Positions 5,087 through 7,931 of a stretch of 7,931 nucleotides of DNA are shown here, one piece after another; position 1 is the first letter of the stretch, and each line of letters opens with the position of its first letter. Both the position numbers and the translations under genes were made by a program. The DNA is from Spirochaetaceae bacterium. Lineage in GTDB: Bacteria; Spirochaetota; Spirochaetia; SZUA-6; Fen-1364. A model generated the notes under the pieces. That model did not search any database. It had not been told where the DNA came from and saw only the letters and a program-made list of their open reading frames with translations. Location: contig PMZS01000114.1 in the NCBI GenBank assembly GCA_003170115.1, positions 34,039 to 41,969 on the forward strand, given 5' to 3'.

Positions 5087-6541
5087 GTGCAGTCCCAGAG
5101 ACCGGTCCTGAGGCAGGTACAGAAGCTGAAGATGACCCCGCAGCTTTACCAGGCTGTGAGGCTCATGGCGCTGCCCCTGCAGGAGCTGAAGACCACGATC
5201 GAGGAGGAGCTGGAGAAAAACCCCGCCCTCCAGGTGGAAGAAGACCGATCGACGGTGTCGCTGGATTCGCTCCCCGCCCGGGAGGGCGGCGACGGGGAGG
5301 GAGACTGGTTCGATCACAGCTCGGACTCGGGGTACTCCAGGGCGGACGGAGAGGCGGCGAGCGACGCGCGACGTCAATTCATCGAAGGCGCCCTTTCCCA
5401 GCCCGAGAGCCTGCAGGAGCACCTGCTGTCGCAGCTCGCGCTTCAGCCCATCGCGGAGGACTGGTTCCGCATCGGTGAGCTCCTGATTCGCAATCTCGAC
5501 GAAAACGGTTTTCACAAGGAGCCGCCGGAGATTCTTCTGCAGGACGAAGACAAGGAGCTGATCCCCAGGGTCATCGAGCTCGTGCAGGGCTTCGATCCCG
5601 TCGGCACGTGCGTCAAGGACGTGAGAGAGAGCCTCCTCGCGCAGATCCGCGTACATCCCCATCCTCATCCCCGGGCGGCGGAAGTGGTGGAGAACTGGCT
5701 GGAGACCCTGGAGAAGCAGCGTCTGAAGGAGATCGAAAAGGGAATGCGGATCTCCGAGACTGCCTTGAAGGAAATCGTGGCCTTCGTCCGCACGCTGGAC
5801 CCGCTCCCCGGGCGCAACTTTTCCCGGGACGTCGTCCGCTACGTCCTTCCCGACGTGCAGGTCCTGCTGCAAGACGGGGAGTTCGTGATCGTCCTGAACG
5901 ACGAGATGATCCCGGTGCTCGGAATCAACCCGCTGTTCGCGGACATGGCCCGCCGCAAGGGCGAGGCAAAGGATCCGAAGACCCGGCAGTTCGTGACGCA
6001 GAACCTGCAGGACGCGCGCTGGTTCATCCGCACAATCGGCCAGAGAAACGAGACCCTCCTGAAGGTGTGCCGCGCAATCGTGGAGTTCCAGAGGGAGTTC
6101 TTCCTCAAGGGCCCGAAGTACATGCGCCCCCTCACGCTGAAGGACGTCGCCGGTGAAATCGGCGTGCACGAGGCGACAGTGTCCCGCATCACCTCCTCGA
6201 AGTACATTCAAACCGAATGGGGTATCTTTGCGTTGAAGCACTTCTTCTCGAACTCGGTGTCGGCAACCGGCACGTCGTCGGGGAGCAGGTTCTCGAAGGA
6301 GGGTGTGAAGGAGATCATCAAGGAGATCATCGAGCAGGAGAGTGCGAAAGAGACGCCACAGGCGCCCGGCGCGCGGGGGGGGACACGGGGAGAGGCGCAC
6401 GGCTCAGGCGGGCGGGGACTCTCGGACCAGAAGATCGTCGAGATTCTCGCCGGCAAGGGAGTTTCTCTGGCACGAAGGACAGTCGCCAAGTACCGCGGCG
6501 AGCTGGCCATCGAATCGTCCTACCAGAGGAGGCGGACATGA
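5087..6541 (+). CDS. rpoN: RNA polymerase sigma-54 factor RpoN
   Basis: Sigma-54 directs RNA polymerase to -24/-12 promoters that need AAA+ enhancer-binding activators. From the GTG the protein is 484 residues and MTPQL begins at residue 16, as in known RpoN proteins; the ATG at 5069 would add six residues. Region I (about 1-50) is Gln/Leu-rich (KMTPQLYQAVRL). Residues ~51-95 are an acidic, Gly/Ser-rich region II, followed by the core-binding domain (NLDENGF, GFDPVGTC, TLDPLPGRNF). The helix-turn-helix is LTLKDVAGEIGVHEATVSR (349-367) and the RpoN box ARRTVAKYRG is at 462-471, nearly consensus. Between them, residues 419-444 form a Gly/Arg-rich linker about 20 residues longer than usual. The stop overlaps the hpf start (ATGA). 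All parts needed for function appear present. Confidence 0.97.
   Translation: MQSQRPVLRQVQKLKMTPQLYQAVRLMALPLQELKTTIEEELEKNPALQVEEDRSTVSLDSLPAREGGDGEGDWFDHSSDSGYSRADGEAASDARRQFIEGALSQPESLQEHLLSQLALQPIAEDWFRIGELLIRNLDENGFHKEPPEILLQDEDKELIPRVIELVQGFDPVGTCVKDVRESLLAQIRVHPHPHPRAAEVVENWLETLEKQRLKEIEKGMRISETALKEIVAFVRTLDPLPGRNFSRDVVRYVLPDVQVLLQDGEFVIVLNDEMIPVLGINPLFADMARRKGEAKDPKTRQFVTQNLQDARWFIRTIGQRNETLLKVCRAIVEFQREFFLKGPKYMRPLTLKDVAGEIGVHEATVSRITSSKYIQTEWGIFALKHFFSNSVSATGTSSGSRFSKEGVKEIIKEIIEQESAKETPQAPGARGGTRGEAHGSGGRGLSDQKIVEILAGKGVSLARRTVAKYRGELAIESSYQRRRT
6527..6532 (+). promoter_or_regulatory. Strong Shine-Dalgarno of hpf
   Basis: AGGAGG lies five bases before the hpf ATG at 6538, inside the last rpoN codons. 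It shows that this organism uses canonical SD-led initiation for an internal operon gene, in contrast to the SD-less ymdB, 91-residue ORF and pyrG. Confidence 0.75.
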
Positions 6542-6882
6542 ACGTAGAAATCAAGGGAATCCATGTTGCGGTGAGCGAAAGGGTCCAGAATTATATAGAT
6601 GAGAAGATGCCCCGGCTGGATTACGCCCGGGACCTCATCGTGGATTTCCTCATGAACATTTCCAGGGAAAAGAGCCTCTTCAAGCTGGAGACAACCTTGA
6701 ATTTCCGCTGGGGCGCCTCGAAGCACGTCGGCGTGGAAAACTTTGACCTGAACAAGGGCATTGACGATCTGTTCGACAAGCTGGAAGCCGTCATCGAGAA
6801 GGAGAAGTCCCGGATCAAGGACCACCACGCCGCCGGAGGCGGATTCCACAAGAAGCAAGAGCCCGGCGCGGCGGAAGAGTAG
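6538..6882 (+). CDS. hpf: Ribosome hibernation promoting factor, short HPF/RaiA family
   Basis: HPF/YfiA proteins bind the 30S decoding centre in stationary phase and keep ribosomes inactive. The 114-residue product has the family's plan: N-terminal strand with IHVAVSERVQNYIDEKMPRL (7-26), central strands, then an ending helix GIDDLFDKLEAVIEKEKSRIKDHH rich in charge. The length is that of short HPF or YfiA; the C-terminal dimerisation domain of long HPF is missing. The final ~15 residues are a Gly/Lys/Glu tail. The ATG overlaps the rpoN stop and has a strong SD; longer starts from 6217 would run through rpoN in another frame and are rejected. hpf directly after rpoN is the usual arrangement in proteobacteria, so co-transcription is likely. 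hprK follows after 10 bases. Confidence 0.93.
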   Translation: MNVEIKGIHVAVSERVQNYIDEKMPRLDYARDLIVDFLMNISREKSLFKLETTLNFRWGASKHVGVENFDLNKGIDDLFDKLEAVIEKEKSRIKDHHAAGGGFHKKQEPGAAEE

Positions 6883-6892
6883 GCGGTTGACC

Positions 6893-7879
6893 ATGGCGCA
6901 GGGCCCCAAGGATCGGTTCCTGGTCCTCGACCTGCTGCAGCTCGACCTGCGGGAGAACGACGCCCTGGATCTGAAATGCATCGGCGGACGTCCCGGGCTC
7001 ATCCGGGAAATCACCGTCACGGAGATCAACCGGCCCGGGCTGGAGCTGGGCGGCTTCTATGAGAACTTCGCCTTCCAGCGCATCCAGATTCTCGGGCGTG
7101 GAGAGAACGCGTACCTCCAGAAGCTCGCCAAGGAGAAGCGCCGGGGTGAGCTGGAGAAGCTCTTCACGTTCATGATCCCCTGCTGCGTGTTCACCCACTC
7201 GCTGCAGCCCACCGAGGACTTCACGGAGATCGCCGAGAAGGCCCAGTGTCCCATCCTCCAGACCGACCTCTCATCCTCCGAGTTCACAATGCGGATCCTG
7301 CGCGTGCTGTCCACGATCTTCGCGCCCAAGACCACCGTGCACGGTGTCCTGGTGGAAGTATTCGGCATTGGCGTGCTGATCATGGGCGACAGCGGTGTCG
7401 GAAAGAGCGAGTCTGCGCTTTCACTCATCGAGCGCGGGCACCGGCTCATCGCTGATGATGCGGTGGAGATCCGCCGGGTGAGCGGAAACATCCTCATGGG
7501 CACCGGCTCCCAGGTGGTGAGCCACCACATGGAGATCCGGGGCCTGGGCATCATCAACATCACCCATCTCTTCGGGGTGGGTGCAATCAGGGACAAGAAA
7601 CAGATCCAGCTTGTCGTCCAGCTGGAGTTCTGGGACGCGGAAAAAAATTATGACAGGATCGGCGCGGAAGAGGCGACCATGGATATCCTCGGGGTGCACG
7701 TCCCCTGCGTGACGGTGCCGATCAAGCCGGGGCGCAATATCCCCGTGATCATCGAGACCGCGGCGCGCAATGAACGGCTGAAGAAAATGGGCTACTACTC
7801 CGCCCGGGAGTTCAATCGCAACGTGATGAACTGGCTGGAGGGGGAGAGTACGCGGGGAATCTTCCTCGACGGGAAATGA
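6893..7879 (+). CDS. hprK: HPr kinase/phosphorylase
   Basis: HprK phosphorylates, and dephosphorylates, a serine (Ser46) of the phosphocarrier HPr, linking carbon status to regulation. The 328-residue length fits the family. The N-terminal domain (about 1-140) has low conservation. The catalytic domain shows H150 in VHGVLVEV, the P-loop GDSGVGKSE (165-173, K171), RGHRLIADDAVEI with D188 and D189, and the family signature EIRGLGIIN (214-222). The ATG at 6893 has AGGCGG six bases upstream and lies 10 bases after hpf; the longer reading from 6761 runs inside hpf and is rejected. The next gene encodes its substrate HPr. In Gram-negatives such HprK-HPr pairs often belong to incomplete, regulatory PTS pathways rather than sugar uptake; whether transport components exist here cannot be seen. 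Confidence 0.97.
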   Translation: MAQGPKDRFLVLDLLQLDLRENDALDLKCIGGRPGLIREITVTEINRPGLELGGFYENFAFQRIQILGRGENAYLQKLAKEKRRGELEKLFTFMIPCCVFTHSLQPTEDFTEIAEKAQCPILQTDLSSSEFTMRILRVLSTIFAPKTTVHGVLVEVFGIGVLIMGDSGVGKSESALSLIERGHRLIADDAVEIRRVSGNILMGTGSQVVSHHMEIRGLGIINITHLFGVGAIRDKKQIQLVVQLEFWDAEKNYDRIGAEEATMDILGVHVPCVTVPIKPGRNIPVIIETAARNERLKKMGYYSAREFNRNVMNWLEGESTRGIFLDGK

Positions 7880-7885
7880 GGGCAC

Positions 7886-7931
7886 ATGGTCGAGCGCATC
7901 GTCACGATCCGCAACCGCGCGGGCATGCATG
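7886..7931 (+). CDS. ptsH: Phosphocarrier HPr (or NPr), N-terminal fragment cut by the window edge
   Basis: Only 15 complete codons remain: MVERIVTIRNRAGMH. This matches the start of HPr-family proteins, where a short strand leads into N-x-x-G-hydrophobic-H. The histidine is residue 15, the position of the phosphoacceptor His15 of HPr. A GAGGG overlapping the hprK stop lies three bases before the ATG, and the gap to hprK is six bases, so it is in the same operon. Standing directly after hprK strongly supports the call. Whether Ser46, the HprK target, is present lies outside the window, so PtsH and NPr cannot be separated here. Confidence 0.85.
   Translation, partial: MVERIVTIRNRAGMH

Noticed and set aside
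4121..6400. Minus-strand ORF of 759 codons opposite lptA/lptB/rpoN
   Set aside because: It spans three clearly recognisable plus-strand genes. Long antisense frames are expected in GC-rich coding DNA; the translation is His/Leu/Arg/Asp-rich without family motifs.
6460..6480. TGGCAC resembling a sigma-54 -24 element near the end of rpoN
   Set aside because: No TTGCA/TTGCT -12 element at the required spacing follows, so it is just rpoN coding sequence.
6217..6537. N-terminal extension of hpf
   Set aside because: This frame lies inside rpoN in another reading frame; the HPF fold begins at the ATG at 6538, which has a strong SD.

Overview
The window is about 60% GC, densely packed and almost entirely read on the plus strand. 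It looks like chromosomal core-gene territory of a Gram-negative (LPS-making) bacterium. The block lptC-lptA-lptB-rpoN-hpf is the classic sigma-54 neighbourhood of diderm bacteria. Placing pyrG in front of it and hprK behind it recalls Deltaproteobacteria-like arrangements, but other high-GC diderms (for example PVC or Acidobacteria-type lineages) cannot be excluded from sequence alone. No mobile element, CRISPR array, phage gene or sign of recent transfer was seen.

Layout: at the left edge is the 5' half of a tRNA-Leu(CAG) on the minus strand. Divergent from it is a YmdB-family metallophosphoesterase homologue (117-953) whose metal site is largely substituted. A 91-residue protein of unknown function follows (988-1263), then pyrG (1345-2970). 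pyrG overlaps lptC, which overlaps lptA, which overlaps lptB, giving one translationally linked CTP/LPS-export unit (1345-5017). After a 51-69 base gap with its own promoter come rpoN, hpf, hprK and the first 15 codons of ptsH (5087-7931). The window ends just after the HPr phosphoacceptor His15.

How the genes work together: PyrG makes CTP, which is needed to activate Kdo and phospholipid precursors. LptC, LptA and LptB are the inner-membrane/periplasmic and ATPase parts of the LPS bridge. RpoN is sigma-54, Hpf silences ribosomes in stationary phase, and HprK with HPr forms a regulatory phosphorelay. kdsA/kdsD, ptsN and rapZ, often found among these genes, are absent from the expected positions.

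The most distinctive signals are these: (1) the three plus-strand genes ymdB, the 91-residue ORF and pyrG each have a -35/17-bp/-10 promoter whose predicted start site lies 0-3 bases from the ATG, and no Shine-Dalgarno, so leaderless mRNAs are likely, while internal operon genes use SD sequences or stop/start overlaps; (2) the YmdB homologue has lost five of eight known active-site residues; (3) LptC appears to be a lipoprotein; (4) RpoN carries an extra Gly/Arg-rich linker before the RpoN box; (5) the 91-residue protein is unrecognised.
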